Both the position numbers and the translations under genes were made by a program. A stretch of 40,381 nt of DNA from Bacillota bacterium (GTDB lineage Bacteria; Bacillota; Sulfobacillia; Sulfobacillales; Sulfobacillaceae), in NCBI GenBank assembly GCA_021820485.1, contig JAKADO010000018.1, forward strand, positions 1-40,381, written 5' to 3'. The notes below the pieces were generated by a model. The model made no database searches and was not told the DNA's origin. It saw only the letters and a list, made by a program, of their open reading frames with translations. This document shows positions 25,177 through 35,633 of the stretch, one piece after another; positions within the stretch are counted from its first letter, which is position 1; every line of letters begins with the position of its first letter.

Positions 25177-26444
25177 TCACCGACCCGCCTTTCTCTCAGG
25201 CGTGCTTCCAGCCACAGGCCATCCAGCACCCGCCCCTCCGCCCAACGCGGACGGTATCTAAGCAAGAGCCGGAGCAGCGCACGCGCCAACTTGTCCGGAT
25301 CGTGGCGCACCACCCCATCAACGGCAATCAACGGCGCGGCCACCACCTCCGGCCAATTGCTGCCCCCGGGCGGAGCCGCCACCGGTTCCGCCCCTTCGCG
25401 GCGGTAGCGTTCCAAAATGGTCTGGTCCACCGGCTGGTTATTGACCAGCACCACGTCAATCAACCCTCGTCCAACCTGCCGCTCCAGCGCATCGACGTGG
25501 TCCTGCGCCGAATAATGCGTGGTTTCCCCGGGTTGGGTCATGACATTGGCGACGTAGACCCGAACAGCCCGCGTGTTGCGAATGGCTTCTTGAATCGGAC
25601 GCACCAACAGGTTGGGGATCACTGAGGTATAGAGGCTTCCAGGACCCAGCACCACCATATCGGCTTCCAGAATCGCCGTCACCGCCTCCGCCAATGGTGT
25701 GGCATCGTCCGGGTCCATGCCAATCTTGGCGATCCGGGCCGGGCTGCGCCCGATGTTGCTCTCGCCGTAGATTACCTCGCCAGTCACCAACTCCGCCCAC
25801 AGGGTCACCCGCTCCAAGGTCGCGGGCAGCACTGTCCCCCGCACGGCCAACACGCGGCTCGATTCCCTCAGTGCCGTAACAAAGTCCCCCGCCGTCTTTT
25901 CCATGGCTGCCAGAAAAAGATTTCCGAAGCTGTGCCCCTTCAATTCACCGGTATCAAAACGATGCTGAAACAGTTCCTCCATCAAGGGCTCTGTGTCGGC
26001 CAGCGCCACCATGCAGTTCCGAATGTCGCCTGGGGGCAGAATGCCTAAATCACCCCGCAGACGCCCCGAACTTCCGCCGTCATCGGCTACCGTCACCACT
26101 GCAGTCAGGTTCGAGGTATAGTTCTTCAATCCCCTGAGGACCACCGGAAGGCCAGTCCCTCCCCCTAACGCCACAACTTTGGGACCGCGCGCCAGCTGCC
26201 GCCGTGAATAGAGAAGTCCCGCCCACTTGTCGGAACCCAAGAGCTCACCGATGCTGCGCCAGAGTCCCCAAGACCCCAAAGCCACCAATACCACACCTAG
26301 CCCGGCCACCGCAATCTCCAGCCAGAGCCTCCAGGGATCGAGCGAGAGCCAACGCCCCATCGCCACCCCCAGACCCAAGAACCCGACGGCCACAATGATC
26401 ATGAACCGTTTGACCTTGAGTCCCGGCAGCAACAATCTCCACAT
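25173..26444 (-). CDS. yvcK: YvcK/CofD-like UDP-sugar-binding regulatory protein
   Basis: A 423-aa protein of the YvcK family, needed in Bacillus and Listeria for growth on gluconeogenic carbon and for cell-wall synthesis; it binds UDP-GlcNAc. Here two N-terminal hydrophobic segments (about 14-30 and 42-63) precede the CofD-like domain, so it is predicted to be membrane-attached, unlike the soluble Bacillus form. Domain motifs: VVALGGGTGLPVVLRGLK, VTVADDGGSSGRLR, PPGDIRNCMVAL and GPGSLYTSVIPNLLV. ATG directly abuts the rapZ stop (TAAATG). Enzyme activity is not established for the family. Confidence 0.95.
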   Translation of the reverse strand: MWRLLLPGLKVKRFMIIVAVGFLGLGVAMGRWLSLDPWRLWLEIAVAGLGVVLVALGSWGLWRSIGELLGSDKWAGLLYSRRQLARGPKVVALGGGTGLPVVLRGLKNYTSNLTAVVTVADDGGSSGRLRGDLGILPPGDIRNCMVALADTEPLMEELFQHRFDTGELKGHSFGNLFLAAMEKTAGDFVTALRESSRVLAVRGTVLPATLERVTLWAELVTGEVIYGESNIGRSPARIAKIGMDPDDATPLAEAVTAILEADMVVLGPGSLYTSVIPNLLVRPIQEAIRNTRAVRVYVANVMTQPGETTHYSAQDHVDALERQVGRGLIDVVLVNNQPVDQTILERYRREGAEPVAAPPGGSNWPEVVAAPLIAVDGVVRHDPDKLARALLRLLLRYRPRWAEGRVLDGLWLEARLRERRVGE

Positions 26445-27317
26445 TTAGGATGTCCCACCCGCCAGCCGTTCCACGTCGCGATGCTCTATCCAGATCGACT
26501 CTCCGGTGGACTGCAGATGAGTCGCGAGATGGTTGGCAAAAACCACCGACCGATGCTGACCGCCGGTACAGCCGACAGCCACGGTGATGAGCGGCTTTCC
26601 TTCTGATTTGAACTGCGGAATTAAATAATCCAATAGACTTTCCAATCGTTCCAAGGTTTCGCGGGCTACAGGAAAGCCCATGACGTAACTTTCCACTTCC
26701 GGGTCATTGCCGGTCATGTGGCGCAAGGGTTCCACGTAATGGGGGTTGGGCAAGAACCGCACGTCAAACACCAAGTCCGCGTCCTTAGGAAGACCGTGCT
26801 TGAAGCCAAACGATACCAGACGGACTTGAAAGGGCACCGTCTCTCTCAGCCGAAACGCATCGTTGAGGCGTTGCCGCAATTGCAGCGGGGTAAGCCCTGA
26901 CGTGTCAATCACCATATCGGCTCTCCCGCGCAGTTCCTCCAGCGCCGACCGCTCGCGCCGAATCGCCTCGACCAGCCGCGACCCAGCCTCCAGCGGATGC
27001 CGGCGCCGTGAGAGTTTGTACCGATGAATCAGCGTCTCTTCGTCCGCCTCCAAATAGAGAATCTCATAGGGCATCCCCGCAGCGTCAAACTCATCCAGCA
27101 CCGCAGCCAATTCGGGGAAAAAGCTGCCTCCGCGGATATCCATGCCCAGCGCCGCTCCATGCACATCGGGACTGCGATGCACAAGTTCGGCAAACTTGGA
27201 GGCCAGGGATGGCGGCAAATTGTCGACGCAGAAATAGCCGAGGTCCTCAAACGCCCGAATCGCCTCGCTGCGACCAGCCCCTGACATGCCTGTAATGATG
27301 ATGAACCGTGGCGCCAT
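26445..27317 (-). CDS. rapZ: RapZ/YvcJ-family nucleotide-binding protein
   Basis: A 290-aa P-loop protein. In Escherichia coli RapZ is an RNA adaptor that senses glucosamine-6-phosphate and controls glmS; in Bacillus YvcJ is a GTPase linked to competence. The P-loop reads GMSGAGRS (10-17): the usual Lys is Arg, as in several actinobacterial homologues. Family blocks: FEDLGYFCVDNLPPSL, DVRFLPNPHYV and the C-terminal GCTGGQHRSVVFANHL. The ATG at 27317 is chosen because AAAGGTGG lies about eight bases upstream; earlier starts would include the site. In this organism glmS has a ribozyme, so a RapZ-glmS link is not implied. Confidence 0.95.
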   Translation of the reverse strand: MAPRFIIITGMSGAGRSEAIRAFEDLGYFCVDNLPPSLASKFAELVHRSPDVHGAALGMDIRGGSFFPELAAVLDEFDAAGMPYEILYLEADEETLIHRYKLSRRRHPLEAGSRLVEAIRRERSALEELRGRADMVIDTSGLTPLQLRQRLNDAFRLRETVPFQVRLVSFGFKHGLPKDADLVFDVRFLPNPHYVEPLRHMTGNDPEVESYVMGFPVARETLERLESLLDYLIPQFKSEGKPLITVAVGCTGGQHRSVVFANHLATHLQSTGESIWIEHRDVERLAGGTS

Positions 27318-27411
27318 TGCCGCCCCACCTTTCTCCATGGTTCGAATGCCCATGCCAAGCGATTCCCTATCCATTGTAATACTTTCCCGAACGCCTTGAG
27401 CCGTTTTGGCG

Positions 27412-27440
27412 TTGACAGACGGACGCGAATAGTGTCGAAT
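27412..27440 (+). promoter_or_regulatory. Predicted promoter for the small membrane protein gene
   Basis: A perfect TTGACA (27412-27417), a 17-base spacer and TCGAAT (27435-27440; four of six consensus bases). It lies about 75 bases before the plus-strand start at 27517, in the 199-base gap divergent from rapZ. A minus-strand TACAAT at 27378-27373 could serve rapZ but lacks a -35. Confidence 0.5.
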
Positions 27441-27516
27441 AACGATACAGGATGCTTAGCAAGGCATCGACAGATTCCCAGACTTGGATGGCCTGGTGGA
27501 TGACAAGGAGAGTGTC

Positions 27517-27756
27517 ATGGCAGCTTCCGAACCTCCTGCTTGGCAGCCCCCGTCACGGCGCCAAAAGCGAAACCAACCCAACATCAACCCGTTGCCCCCG
27601 CAGCCCGACAGCCGCTCCGCACGCAACCGGCAGCGCCGCGAACGCTCCATGGAGCGTCAGTTCAGTTGGCTCTTCGCCCTGGCCGTCGGCACCACCATTT
27701 TATATTTGATGAGCCGCACGCCCCTAGGGCTCAGTCTGATCCGAGGACATCTCTAA
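27517..27756 (+). CDS. Small single-span membrane protein of unknown function
   Basis: A 79-aa protein I do not recognise. The first 45 residues are polar, rich in Pro, Gln, Arg and Ser (NPLPPQPDSRSARNRQRRER), and the C-terminal third has one hydrophobic helix (about 50-66, WLFALAVGTTILYLMS), giving a basic cytoplasmic tail and one membrane anchor by the positive-inside rule. Reality is supported by an AAGGAG site six bases before the ATG and by a good promoter upstream. It is one of only three plus-strand genes in the window and its last 33 bases overlap the end of the HAD gene tail to tail. Confidence 0.65.
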   Translation: MAASEPPAWQPPSRRQKRNQPNINPLPPQPDSRSARNRQRRERSMERQFSWLFALAVGTTILYLMSRTPLGLSLIRGHL

Positions 27757-28566
27757 CACCCATCGTTCAATCGCCTTTGCCGCGCCGTCCTGGTCGACGG
27801 GCTGGGTGACCGCGTCGGCCGCCATTTTGACAACCTCAGGCGCTTGACCCATAGCAACGCCCCATCCCGCCCATTGCAGCATGTCAATGTCGTTTTCCGC
27901 GTCACCCACCGCCAGCACGCGGGACTGGGGGACGTTCAGCGACTGGGCCGCGGCCTGAAGGCCCACCGCCTTACCCACCTGCTCACTTACCAGTTCCAGA
28001 TAGTCGGGTTGGGACTTGAACACCCGAATGGCATACGGGGCGACCAAGGTCTCCAACTCTCCGCGCACCCGGTCAAGCACCGCTTCATCATCCTGCAGCA
28101 GAACCTTGATCGGAGATTCCGGCCAATCCGTAAGTTCGGCTGGACCTCGGACCCAAGCGGGAATGTGATTCTTTTCGATATAATTGCGCACCCGGGGGTC
28201 CTCCCGAGACACCCACAGTTCCGTCCCCACATAGACCTGGGTGAGAAGGCCCCGGTCGACGGCCCACTCCACCGCCCGCCGAGCTCCTTCTTCCGGCAGC
28301 GTGACCTTGGCCACGATGCGGCCTTCGGGCATCTCCGCCACGACCGCGCCTTGATAGGCAACCAACGGGCCTGCCGGCAAACCCAACTCACGCCAAAACG
28401 GCTCGGCCGAGTGAATCATCCGTCCGGTCGCCAAGATGACCCTGACACCGCGTTCGAGGGCTTCCCCAACCGCTCGTTTCAATCGTTCTGAGATGGTGCC
28501 GTCCGGTTGCAAAGCGGTTCCATCCAAATCCAAGGCGACTAACGCGAACGCCGACGCATTATCCAA
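27724..28566 (-). CDS. Cof-type HAD-superfamily hydrolase
   Basis: A 280-aa HAD phosphatase of subfamily IIB. Motif I is ALDLDGTAL with nucleophile Asp13, motif II is ILATGRM, and motif III/IV is VLAVGDAENDIDMLQWAG with the preceding Lys; the alpha/beta cap lies between (about 90-190). Substrates of this group are sugar phosphates, pyridoxal phosphate or nucleotides; none can be assigned here. Start is TTG 28566, set by GGGGG seven bases upstream and by position just in front of the first beta strand; it overlaps the yvlD gene by 28 bases. Last gene of the ctpA-uvrBAC transcript. Confidence 0.92.
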   Translation of the reverse strand: MDNASAFALVALDLDGTALQPDGTISERLKRAVGEALERGVRVILATGRMIHSAEPFWRELGLPAGPLVAYQGAVVAEMPEGRIVAKVTLPEEGARRAVEWAVDRGLLTQVYVGTELWVSREDPRVRNYIEKNHIPAWVRGPAELTDWPESPIKVLLQDDEAVLDRVRGELETLVAPYAIRVFKSQPDYLELVSEQVGKAVGLQAAAQSLNVPQSRVLAVGDAENDIDMLQWAGWGVAMGQAPEVVKMAADAVTQPVDQDGAAKAIERWVLEMSSDQTEP

Positions 28567-28886
28567 TTCACTACCCCCGATACAACTGCTAGCATAATGG
28601 ATGCCCACAACGCAGGCATGAAGCCATTGACACGAAATCCGGGCACCAGCGCGGAGACCAGCCACAGCATCAGCGCATTAATCACCCAGCCGAAGAGCCC
28701 CAAGGTCAGCAGGGTGAGCGGCAGGGTCATGATGCGCACAATGGGCCGCACCACCAAGTTCACCAAGCCAAGAACGACGCTCGCCACCAGCACCGCGCCG
28801 ACGCTCTTCGCCTCAATTCCCATGTGTACATGCGCCAGAACAAACAACGTCAGGCCCGTCGCCAGCCAAATCGCCAAACGCCTCAT
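28539..28886 (-). CDS. YvlD/phage holin family 4 membrane protein
   Basis: A 115-aa protein with four hydrophobic helices. The family block is LVNLVVRPIVRIMTLPLTLLTLGLFGWVINALML, seen in the YvlD group named after phage holin superfamily IV. These are bacterial chromosome proteins of unknown function, not phage genes; in Bacillus yvlD belongs to an envelope-stress operon. The ATG overlaps the uvrC stop by four bases. Confidence 0.9.
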   Translation of the reverse strand: MRRLAIWLATGLTLFVLAHVHMGIEAKSVGAVLVASVVLGLVNLVVRPIVRIMTLPLTLLTLGLFGWVINALMLWLVSALVPGFRVNGFMPALWASIMLAVVSGVVNWIMRRRSR

Positions 28887-30751
28887 GCCTCGCTCCCTCC
28901 TGTCCGCGTGCGCAGGTACGCCAACACTGACTCCGCTGCCGGCTTGGACATCCCTGGGAGCTTACCCAAATCCTCAACCGTGGCTTGGGAAATGGCCGCC
29001 AAATCCGGGTAAGCCCGCAGCAGCGCCTTCTTGCGCTTCGGCCCAATGCCTGGAACGTCGTCCAACAACGATTTCAAATTTCGACGCGTGCGCAACTGCC
29101 GGTGAAATGTAATGGCAAACCGGTGCGCCTCGTCGCGAATGTGCTGCAGCATCTTCAGCGCCGAAGAATCGCGGGCCAAAATGATGGGGTTCGGGCTCTC
29201 CGGCTCAAACAGCCACTCATGCTGCTTGGCCAAGCCAAACACGGGAATGTCGCCCACGCCGAGTTCGCGCATGGCCCGTACGGCATACCCCAATTGGCCC
29301 CGGCCGCCATCGATGATGACCAAGTCCGGAGCAACCGCAAACCGCTTCAATTGCGGATTGTCCTCCGCCAGTTCGCGATGCCGGAAGCGCCGTTGGATCA
29401 CCTCATACATGGACTGAAAGTCGTTTGGACCCTCCACCGTACGAATCTTGAAGCGGCGGTATTGTGACTTGTCAGGCTTGCCGTCGGTAAACACCACCAT
29501 CGATGCCACCGATTCGGTGCCTTGCGTGTTGGAGATGTCATAGCACTCCATGCGATGTGGCACCGCGGGAAGTCCCAGGGCATTCTGCAAGCCTAAAAGC
29601 CCCTCGTATACGTGCTTCTCTTGCATTTCCTGCCGCCGCAATCCTTCATCCCGAGCCATTTCCGCATTTTTCCGAACCATCGCCAAGAGTTGTGCCTTCT
29701 CTCCGCGCTGAGGAACCTTGATCGCCACCGCACCACCTCGCTTGGACTTGAGCCACTCACTCATTTGGTCGACGTTCTCGGGCAGCGCTCCGACCAGCAC
29801 CTCAGGCGGCGTCTCTTGTGCATTGCTGTAGTACTGCAGCAGGAAGGCCTCCGCGATGGCGGCGTCGGATGAGCCTGCCACGCCCGTTAACGTCAGCGCT
29901 TCGCGTCCGGTCAACCGTCCTTTGCGCACCCGAAAAATCTGGACGATGGCTTCGTCGTCCAGCACCGCCCAGTGAATGGCATCCAGTTCCCGCTCGGTGC
30001 CCGCTGCCACCCGTTGCGGCTCCCGCACTTCCCGTATCGCCTGAACCTGATTGCGGAGTTCCGCCGCCCGCTCGAACTCCAGGTTCTCGGCCGCCTCGTT
30101 CAGCCGTTTCAACAAATCCTTTTCGACTTCGTCGGCGCGGCCCTCCAAAAACTGCTCAACCTGCCTCATGGTGGCCCGATAGGATTCCCGGTCCACCAGC
30201 GCCTGACAAGGCGCCTGGCAATGGCCGATGTGATATTCGAGGCACGGCCGGGCGGCATTGCGGAACTTCTGGTTGGTGCAGTTGCGAATCGGAAAAATCT
30301 TCCTCAAAAGTCGAATGGTATCCCTCACCGCCTGTGCCCGCGGGTACGGTCCGAAGTAGCGGCTGCCCTCCTCGCCCGGCTTTCGGGCGATCAATAGGCG
30401 GGGGAAATCCTCCTCCCAGGTCAGTCGCAGGTACGGATAGGCTTTGTCGTCCTTGAGGCGGATGTTATAGTGCGGCTTCATTTGCTTAATCAGTGTCGCC
30501 TCAAGGATGAGCGCCTCAACCTCGGTGGTGGTGACGATGTACTCCAAATCAACCACATGACGCATCATGGCCCGAACTTTGGGCGCGAGCCGAGCGGGGT
30601 CCTGGAAGTAGGACCGCACCCGATTTTTCAACACCACCGCTTTGCCGACGTAGAGCACCTCCCCCTCGGCGCCCTTCATGAGGTATACGCCAGGGGTTGA
30701 CGGCAAGCTCTTCAATTTTTCGTCCAACTCGGGCGTATGCGTGCCTGCCAT
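28883..30751 (-). CDS. uvrC: UvrABC system protein C (excinuclease subunit)
   Basis: A 622-aa nuclease that makes the two cuts around a DNA lesion in nucleotide excision repair. Domains: N-terminal GIY-YIG (GVYLMKGAEGEVLYVGKAVVLKNRV, about 20-45), a Cys-rich patch (CLEYHIGHCQAPC), a UVR motif that contacts UvrB (about 200-235), the RNase H-like endonuclease domain (ECYDISNTQGT, IIDGGRGQLG, DEAHRFAITFHRQLR) and two helix-hairpin-helix repeats at the end (LDDVPGIGPKRKKALL). The ATG at 30751 has GAGG five bases upstream. It follows uvrA by 27 bases. Confidence 0.97.
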   Translation of the reverse strand: MAGTHTPELDEKLKSLPSTPGVYLMKGAEGEVLYVGKAVVLKNRVRSYFQDPARLAPKVRAMMRHVVDLEYIVTTTEVEALILEATLIKQMKPHYNIRLKDDKAYPYLRLTWEEDFPRLLIARKPGEEGSRYFGPYPRAQAVRDTIRLLRKIFPIRNCTNQKFRNAARPCLEYHIGHCQAPCQALVDRESYRATMRQVEQFLEGRADEVEKDLLKRLNEAAENLEFERAAELRNQVQAIREVREPQRVAAGTERELDAIHWAVLDDEAIVQIFRVRKGRLTGREALTLTGVAGSSDAAIAEAFLLQYYSNAQETPPEVLVGALPENVDQMSEWLKSKRGGAVAIKVPQRGEKAQLLAMVRKNAEMARDEGLRRQEMQEKHVYEGLLGLQNALGLPAVPHRMECYDISNTQGTESVASMVVFTDGKPDKSQYRRFKIRTVEGPNDFQSMYEVIQRRFRHRELAEDNPQLKRFAVAPDLVIIDGGRGQLGYAVRAMRELGVGDIPVFGLAKQHEWLFEPESPNPIILARDSSALKMLQHIRDEAHRFAITFHRQLRTRRNLKSLLDDVPGIGPKRKKALLRAYPDLAAISQATVEDLGKLPGMSKPAAESVLAYLRTRTGGSEA

Positions 30752-30778
30752 GTTCACCTCAACTTCTAGACCAACCGG

Positions 30779-33622
30779 CTAGCGCGCTTCTGACAGGGCC
30801 TGCTGCCGTTCGATGTGGCGCCTCAAATATTCGCCGGTGTACGATCCCGGAACACCCATAACCAATTCTGGCGGTCCCTCCGCCACTATCTGACCGCCTT
30901 GGTCACCGCCTTCCGGGCCCAAGTCAATAATCCAATCGGCGGTTTTGATCACATCCAAGTTATGCTCAATGACCAGCACGGTATCCCCTTGGCTCACCAG
31001 CCGCTCCAACACCCCCAGGAGGTGGCGGATATCCTCGGCATGCAGCCCGGTGGTGGGCTCATCGAGAATATAGAGCGTCCGCCCGTCCGAACGGCGGGAG
31101 AGTTCGGTCGCCAGCTTGACGCGCTGCGCTTCGCCGCCCGACAGCGTGGTGGCCGGTTGGCCCAGCCGAATGTAGCCAAGGCCCACGTCGTGCAGAGTCT
31201 CCATCTTGCGCTTGAGCCGTGAATGGTGTTGGAAGAAATCCAACCCCTCATCGACCGTCATATCCAGAACATCCGCGATGGTCTTGCCGCGATAGGTGAC
31301 ATCCAGCGTTTCGCGATTGTAGCGTGTGCCTTTGCACACCTCGCACGGTACATAGACATCCGGAAGGAAGTGCATCTCAATCCGGAGAATGCCATCGCCT
31401 CGGCAAGCCTCGCACCGTCCGCCGCGGACGTTGAATGAGAATCGCCCGGCTCGATAGCCCCTGACCTGGGCTTCCGTGGTTTCGGCGAAAATCTCCCGTA
31501 CCAAATCAAAGGCCCCTGTATAAGTAGCCGGATTGGACCGCGGCGTGCGGCCAATCGGGCTTTGATCGATGGCGATGACCTTGTCCAAGTGCTCCATGCC
31601 GCGGACCGCGCGGTGCTGCCCCACGCGACGACTGCGTGCGCCATTGAGGTCCAACTCCAAACGACGGCGCACAATGTCGTTGACCAGGGTGGACTTTCCC
31701 GATCCTGAGACCCCGGTCACCGCCACCATCAGACCCAGAGGAATGCGTACTCGGACATTCTTGAGATTATGCTCGCGCGCGCCTTCGACGACCAACCAGC
31801 GATCCCCGGGGCTGCGGCGGTGCTGCGGCAGCGGGATTTCCCGCGCGCCGGAAAGATATTGCCCAGTCAAACTTCCAGTGTTGGCCATCACTTCAGTTGG
31901 GGTGCCGTGAGCCACGACGTGCCCGCCATACACCCCAGGCCCGGGCCCGATGTCGATTAGATAGTCGGCTGCCAGCATGGTGTCCTCATCGTGTTCCACG
32001 ACCAGCACTGTATTGCCCAGATCCCGAAGCCGCTTCAACGTCCGAATCAAACGGTCGTTATCCCGCTGGTGAAGTCCAATCGACGGTTCGTCAAGGATGT
32101 ACAGCACTCCCATGAGCGAAGACCCAATTTGCGTAGCCAATCGGATGCGCTGTGCCTCGCCTCCCGAGAGCGTTCCCGCTGCCCGCGAGAGTGTCAGGTA
32201 GCCTAATCCGACATCGACCAAAAAGCCCAGCCGTTCCAGCACTTCTTTCAGAATCGGTTTGGCGATCCGCTCTTGCCGGCCCTCGACCGACAGTTCCTGC
32301 AGAAACTGCCGGGCTTTCAAAATCGAGAGATCGGTCAACTGGGCGATGGACAACCCCCCCACCGTCACCGCCAACACTTCTGGCTTGAGGCGCTGTCCAT
32401 GGCATGTTTGGCAGGGGCGTGCCGTCATATATCCTTCGATCTCGGCCTTTTGCACATCCGAGGTGGATTCGCGGTAACGACGGTCCAAAATGGGGATGAG
32501 CCCGTTCCACATGATGCTCTCCCTCCGACGTTGCCCAAACATGCTTTCATACTCAAACGGAATCGGATGGGAATAGCCATTCAGCAAAATACGCTGTGCG
32601 GACTCCGGCAGTTCCTTGTAGGGAACGTCGGACGGAATGCCGGCCACACCGGCCAGCGCTTCGATGAGATCCGGATAGAAGCGGCTGGTGCCCCGATGCA
32701 GCGGAAACAGCGCGCCATCCGTCAACGAGCGCTCCGGGTCGACAATCAACTCGGGATCAATTTCCTGCTTGAAGCCCAGTCCGGTACAATCAGGGCAGGC
32801 TCCAAAAGGCGCATTGAAGGAAAACATGCGCGGGCTGAGCTCCTCCAGGGAGATGCCGCACACGGCGCAGGCCAAGTCGCGGGCGTAGAGAGCCCCTGCC
32901 GCGTCAGGCGGCCCGATTTCCACCAATCCTTCGGCGATTTCGAAGGCGTGCTCGATCGCCTCCGCGAGCCGTGACTGCACGTTCTCGCGGAGGACGATGC
33001 GATCCACCACTGCGGCGATGGTATGCTTCTGATTCTTGTTCAGCGCAGGCGCGTTCTCGACCTCGAATAGCTCCCCGTTTATGCGAATGCGGGTATAGCC
33101 GAGGCGCCGAATCTCGTCAATGACCTTTTCATGAGTGCCTTTGCGCCCCCGCACGATGGGGGCGCGAACCTCGAGCCGTGTTCCCTCCGGCTGTTCCAGG
33201 ACGCGGTCCACAATCTGTTGCACTGTCTGCGGTTGAATTTCCGCGCCGCACTTGGGGCAGTGAGGCTGCCCTGCACGGGCATACAGCACGCGCAGATAGT
33301 CATAGATTTCGGTGACTGTGCCCACCGTACTCCGGGGATTGTGGCTCGTGGTCTTTTGGTCAATGGAAATGGCCGGCGACAGCCCTTCAATGGTGTCTAC
33401 GTCGGGTTTGTCCATTTGGCCCAAGAATTGGCGCGCATAACTCGACAGCGACTCCACGTAGCGCCTCTGCCCTTCCGCATAAATCGTATCGAACGCCAGC
33501 GAGGACTTGCCGGAGCCCGAGACCCCGGTGATGACCACCAATTGGTCACGGGGGATCTCTACGGTAATGTTCTTGAGATTGTGTTGGCGGGCGCCAACGA
33601 CCCGAATGACCCCGCTAGCCAT
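30779..33622 (-). CDS. uvrA: UvrABC system protein A (damage-recognition ATPase)
   Basis: A 947-aa tandem ABC ATPase that finds DNA damage and loads UvrB. First Walker A GVSGSGKS at 33-40, second GVSGSGKST near 640; signature [14 protein letters not shown] and [14 protein letters not shown]; zinc sites CAVC...CPDC and CEAC...CEVC. The insertion and UvrB-binding domains are in the expected places. The ATG at 33622 is placed by GGGGGGAGG eight bases upstream and overlaps the uvrB end by eight bases. Length is standard. Confidence 0.98.
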   Translation of the reverse strand: MASGVIRVVGARQHNLKNITVEIPRDQLVVITGVSGSGKSSLAFDTIYAEGQRRYVESLSSYARQFLGQMDKPDVDTIEGLSPAISIDQKTTSHNPRSTVGTVTEIYDYLRVLYARAGQPHCPKCGAEIQPQTVQQIVDRVLEQPEGTRLEVRAPIVRGRKGTHEKVIDEIRRLGYTRIRINGELFEVENAPALNKNQKHTIAAVVDRIVLRENVQSRLAEAIEHAFEIAEGLVEIGPPDAAGALYARDLACAVCGISLEELSPRMFSFNAPFGACPDCTGLGFKQEIDPELIVDPERSLTDGALFPLHRGTSRFYPDLIEALAGVAGIPSDVPYKELPESAQRILLNGYSHPIPFEYESMFGQRRRESIMWNGLIPILDRRYRESTSDVQKAEIEGYMTARPCQTCHGQRLKPEVLAVTVGGLSIAQLTDLSILKARQFLQELSVEGRQERIAKPILKEVLERLGFLVDVGLGYLTLSRAAGTLSGGEAQRIRLATQIGSSLMGVLYILDEPSIGLHQRDNDRLIRTLKRLRDLGNTVLVVEHDEDTMLAADYLIDIGPGPGVYGGHVVAHGTPTEVMANTGSLTGQYLSGAREIPLPQHRRSPGDRWLVVEGAREHNLKNVRVRIPLGLMVAVTGVSGSGKSTLVNDIVRRRLELDLNGARSRRVGQHRAVRGMEHLDKVIAIDQSPIGRTPRSNPATYTGAFDLVREIFAETTEAQVRGYRAGRFSFNVRGGRCEACRGDGILRIEMHFLPDVYVPCEVCKGTRYNRETLDVTYRGKTIADVLDMTVDEGLDFFQHHSRLKRKMETLHDVGLGYIRLGQPATTLSGGEAQRVKLATELSRRSDGRTLYILDEPTTGLHAEDIRHLLGVLERLVSQGDTVLVIEHNLDVIKTADWIIDLGPEGGDQGGQIVAEGPPELVMGVPGSYTGEYLRRHIERQQALSEAR

Positions 33623-35621
33623 GCCGCTTGCCTCCCCCCACACTCTTGATTGGCCGTTCCGCCTCAATTTCCATCAACATGTCGCGCAGGGCGGCCGCAC
33701 GTTCGAATTCCCAATTGCGGCTGGCCTCCTTCATTTCCTTGCGGATCTGGTTTGCCAGCTTGATGCGCTCGCGCTGCGACATCTCCTTGACCGACGTGGC
33801 GGTTGTGCCAGCCTCGGATGCCGGGCGGCTCGCCGTAATCACTTCCCGGACATCCTTAGTCACGCTTTGCGGGATGATGTGATGCTCCTCGTTGTGGCGC
33901 TCCTGAATGGCGCGACGCCGGTTCGTTTCGGAAATCGCCTTATCCATGGAGTCGGTCATACGGTCCGCATACATGATGACGGTGCCCTCCACATTTCGGG
34001 CGGCACGCCCGATGGTCTGCACCAGCGACGTCTCCGAACGCAGATACCCTTCCTTGTCAGCATCTAGAATTGCGACCAAACCGACCTCAGGGAGATCCAA
34101 TCCCTCACGCAGTAGGTTGATGCCCACCAGGACGTCAAATTCTCCCAACCGCAGGTCTCTGATAATCGCCATCCGTTCCATGGTGTCAATGTCTGAATGC
34201 AGGTAGCGCACCCGGATGCCGGACTCCCGGAAGTAATCGGTCAAATCCTCCGCCATGCGCTTGGTCAGCGTCGTGACCAAGACCCGCAGGTTGCGATCCA
34301 CCCGGTCGCGAATCTCACCCAGCAAGTCATCGATTTGTCCCATGGTGGGCCGCACAATCAGTTGGGGATCCAAGAGCCCGGTCGGCCGGACGATTTGCTC
34401 CACCACCTGTTCGGCATGCTGCAACTCATAAGGTCCTGGGGTGGCAGACACGTACATCACGCGGTCAACGTGGCCGCGAAATTCATCGAACGTCAAGGGG
34501 CGATTATCAAATGCGGAGGGCAACCGAAACCCATACTCCACCAGGCTCTCTTTGCGAGACCGGTCGCCGGCATACATGCCCCGAATCTGCGGAACGCTCA
34601 CGTGCGACTCATCAATGATGGTGAGAAACTCCTCCGGAAAGTAGTCCAACAGGGTATACGGCGGTTCTCCCGGCGCGCGCCGTGTGAAGTGCCGGGAATA
34701 GTTCTCGATGCCGGAGCAAAAGCCCACTTCCTGCAACATCTCGAGGTCATACCGGGTCCGCTGCTCCAAACGCTGCGCCTCCAGGTCCCGCCCCATCTCC
34801 TTCAACACTTTCAAGCGCTCTTCCAGTTCCTGTTCAATGCTCTGAATTGCCGGATCGCGGCCGCTTTGGCCCATGACATAGTGGGACGCCGGATAGACCG
34901 CCACATGTTCGCGATCGCCCAGGATCTCCCCCGTCAGCACATCGAATTCACGTATCCGCTCAATCTCGTCGCCGAACATTTCCACCCGGATGGCCTGCTC
35001 GCTGCGGTTCGCCGGAAAGATTTCCACCACGTCACCCCGCACGCGGAACTTCCCACGTACGAAGTTGACATCGTTGCGGTCATAGCGAATCTCCACCAGC
35101 TTGCGGAGAATGCTGTCCCGGGTGCGCTCCTGGCCTACACGCAGCGACAGCACCAAATCGCGGTAGTCGGTTGGAGAACCAAGGCCATAGATGCAGGAAA
35201 CGGACGCCACCACAATGACATCCGACCGCTCCAACAGAGACGAGGTGGCGGAGTGCCTCAACTTGTCAATTTCATCGTTGATCTGCGCGTCCTTCTCGAT
35301 GTAGAGGTCGGTTTGAGCGATGTACGCCTCCGGCTGATAATAGTCGTAGTAGCTCACAAAGTACTCGACCGCATTGTGGGGAAAGAACGCCTTCAACTCA
35401 CCCGCCAGTTGGGCGGCCAGCGTCTTGTTGGGCGCCACCACCAGAGTTGGAAGGCCAACTTTTTGGATGACATTGGCCATCGTAAAGGTTTTCCCAGATC
35501 CCGTCACCCCAAGGAGGACCTGCTCGTGGCTTCCCTGTTTGAAACCTTCCGCCAATGACTGAATGGCGCCTGGCTGATCACCAGCCGGCGCGTACGGACT
35601 CTGTAAGTCAAATCCCTCCAC
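33615..35621 (-). CDS. uvrB: UvrABC system protein B (helicase-like)
   Basis: A 668-aa protein that verifies damage and recruits UvrC. Walker A GVTGSGKT (38-45); the beta-hairpin region [15 protein letters not shown]; helicase DESHVSVPQ and later QTIGRAARN; a C-terminal UVR domain ([20 protein letters not shown]) that pairs with UvrC. Start GTG 35621 has GGGAGG upstream. The gene order ctpA-uvrB-uvrA-uvrC is seen in several Gram-positive genomes. Confidence 0.98.
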   Translation of the reverse strand: MEGFDLQSPYAPAGDQPGAIQSLAEGFKQGSHEQVLLGVTGSGKTFTMANVIQKVGLPTLVVAPNKTLAAQLAGELKAFFPHNAVEYFVSYYDYYQPEAYIAQTDLYIEKDAQINDEIDKLRHSATSSLLERSDVIVVASVSCIYGLGSPTDYRDLVLSLRVGQERTRDSILRKLVEIRYDRNDVNFVRGKFRVRGDVVEIFPANRSEQAIRVEMFGDEIERIREFDVLTGEILGDREHVAVYPASHYVMGQSGRDPAIQSIEQELEERLKVLKEMGRDLEAQRLEQRTRYDLEMLQEVGFCSGIENYSRHFTRRAPGEPPYTLLDYFPEEFLTIIDESHVSVPQIRGMYAGDRSRKESLVEYGFRLPSAFDNRPLTFDEFRGHVDRVMYVSATPGPYELQHAEQVVEQIVRPTGLLDPQLIVRPTMGQIDDLLGEIRDRVDRNLRVLVTTLTKRMAEDLTDYFRESGIRVRYLHSDIDTMERMAIIRDLRLGEFDVLVGINLLREGLDLPEVGLVAILDADKEGYLRSETSLVQTIGRAARNVEGTVIMYADRMTDSMDKAISETNRRRAIQERHNEEHHIIPQSVTKDVREVITASRPASEAGTTATSVKEMSQRERIKLANQIRKEMKEASRNWEFERAAALRDMLMEIEAERPIKSVGGGKRHG

Positions 35622-35633
35622 GTTGACCTCCCT

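Noticed and set aside
28539-28886. Prophage remnant suggested by a holin-like protein
   Set aside because: The protein belongs to the chromosomal YvlD group and its neighbours are DNA repair genes; no other phage gene is near.
34197-35558. Long plus-strand open frame of 453 codons
   Set aside because: It is fully antisense to uvrB, shows no recognisable protein and is explained by codon bias of the GC-rich gene on the other strand.
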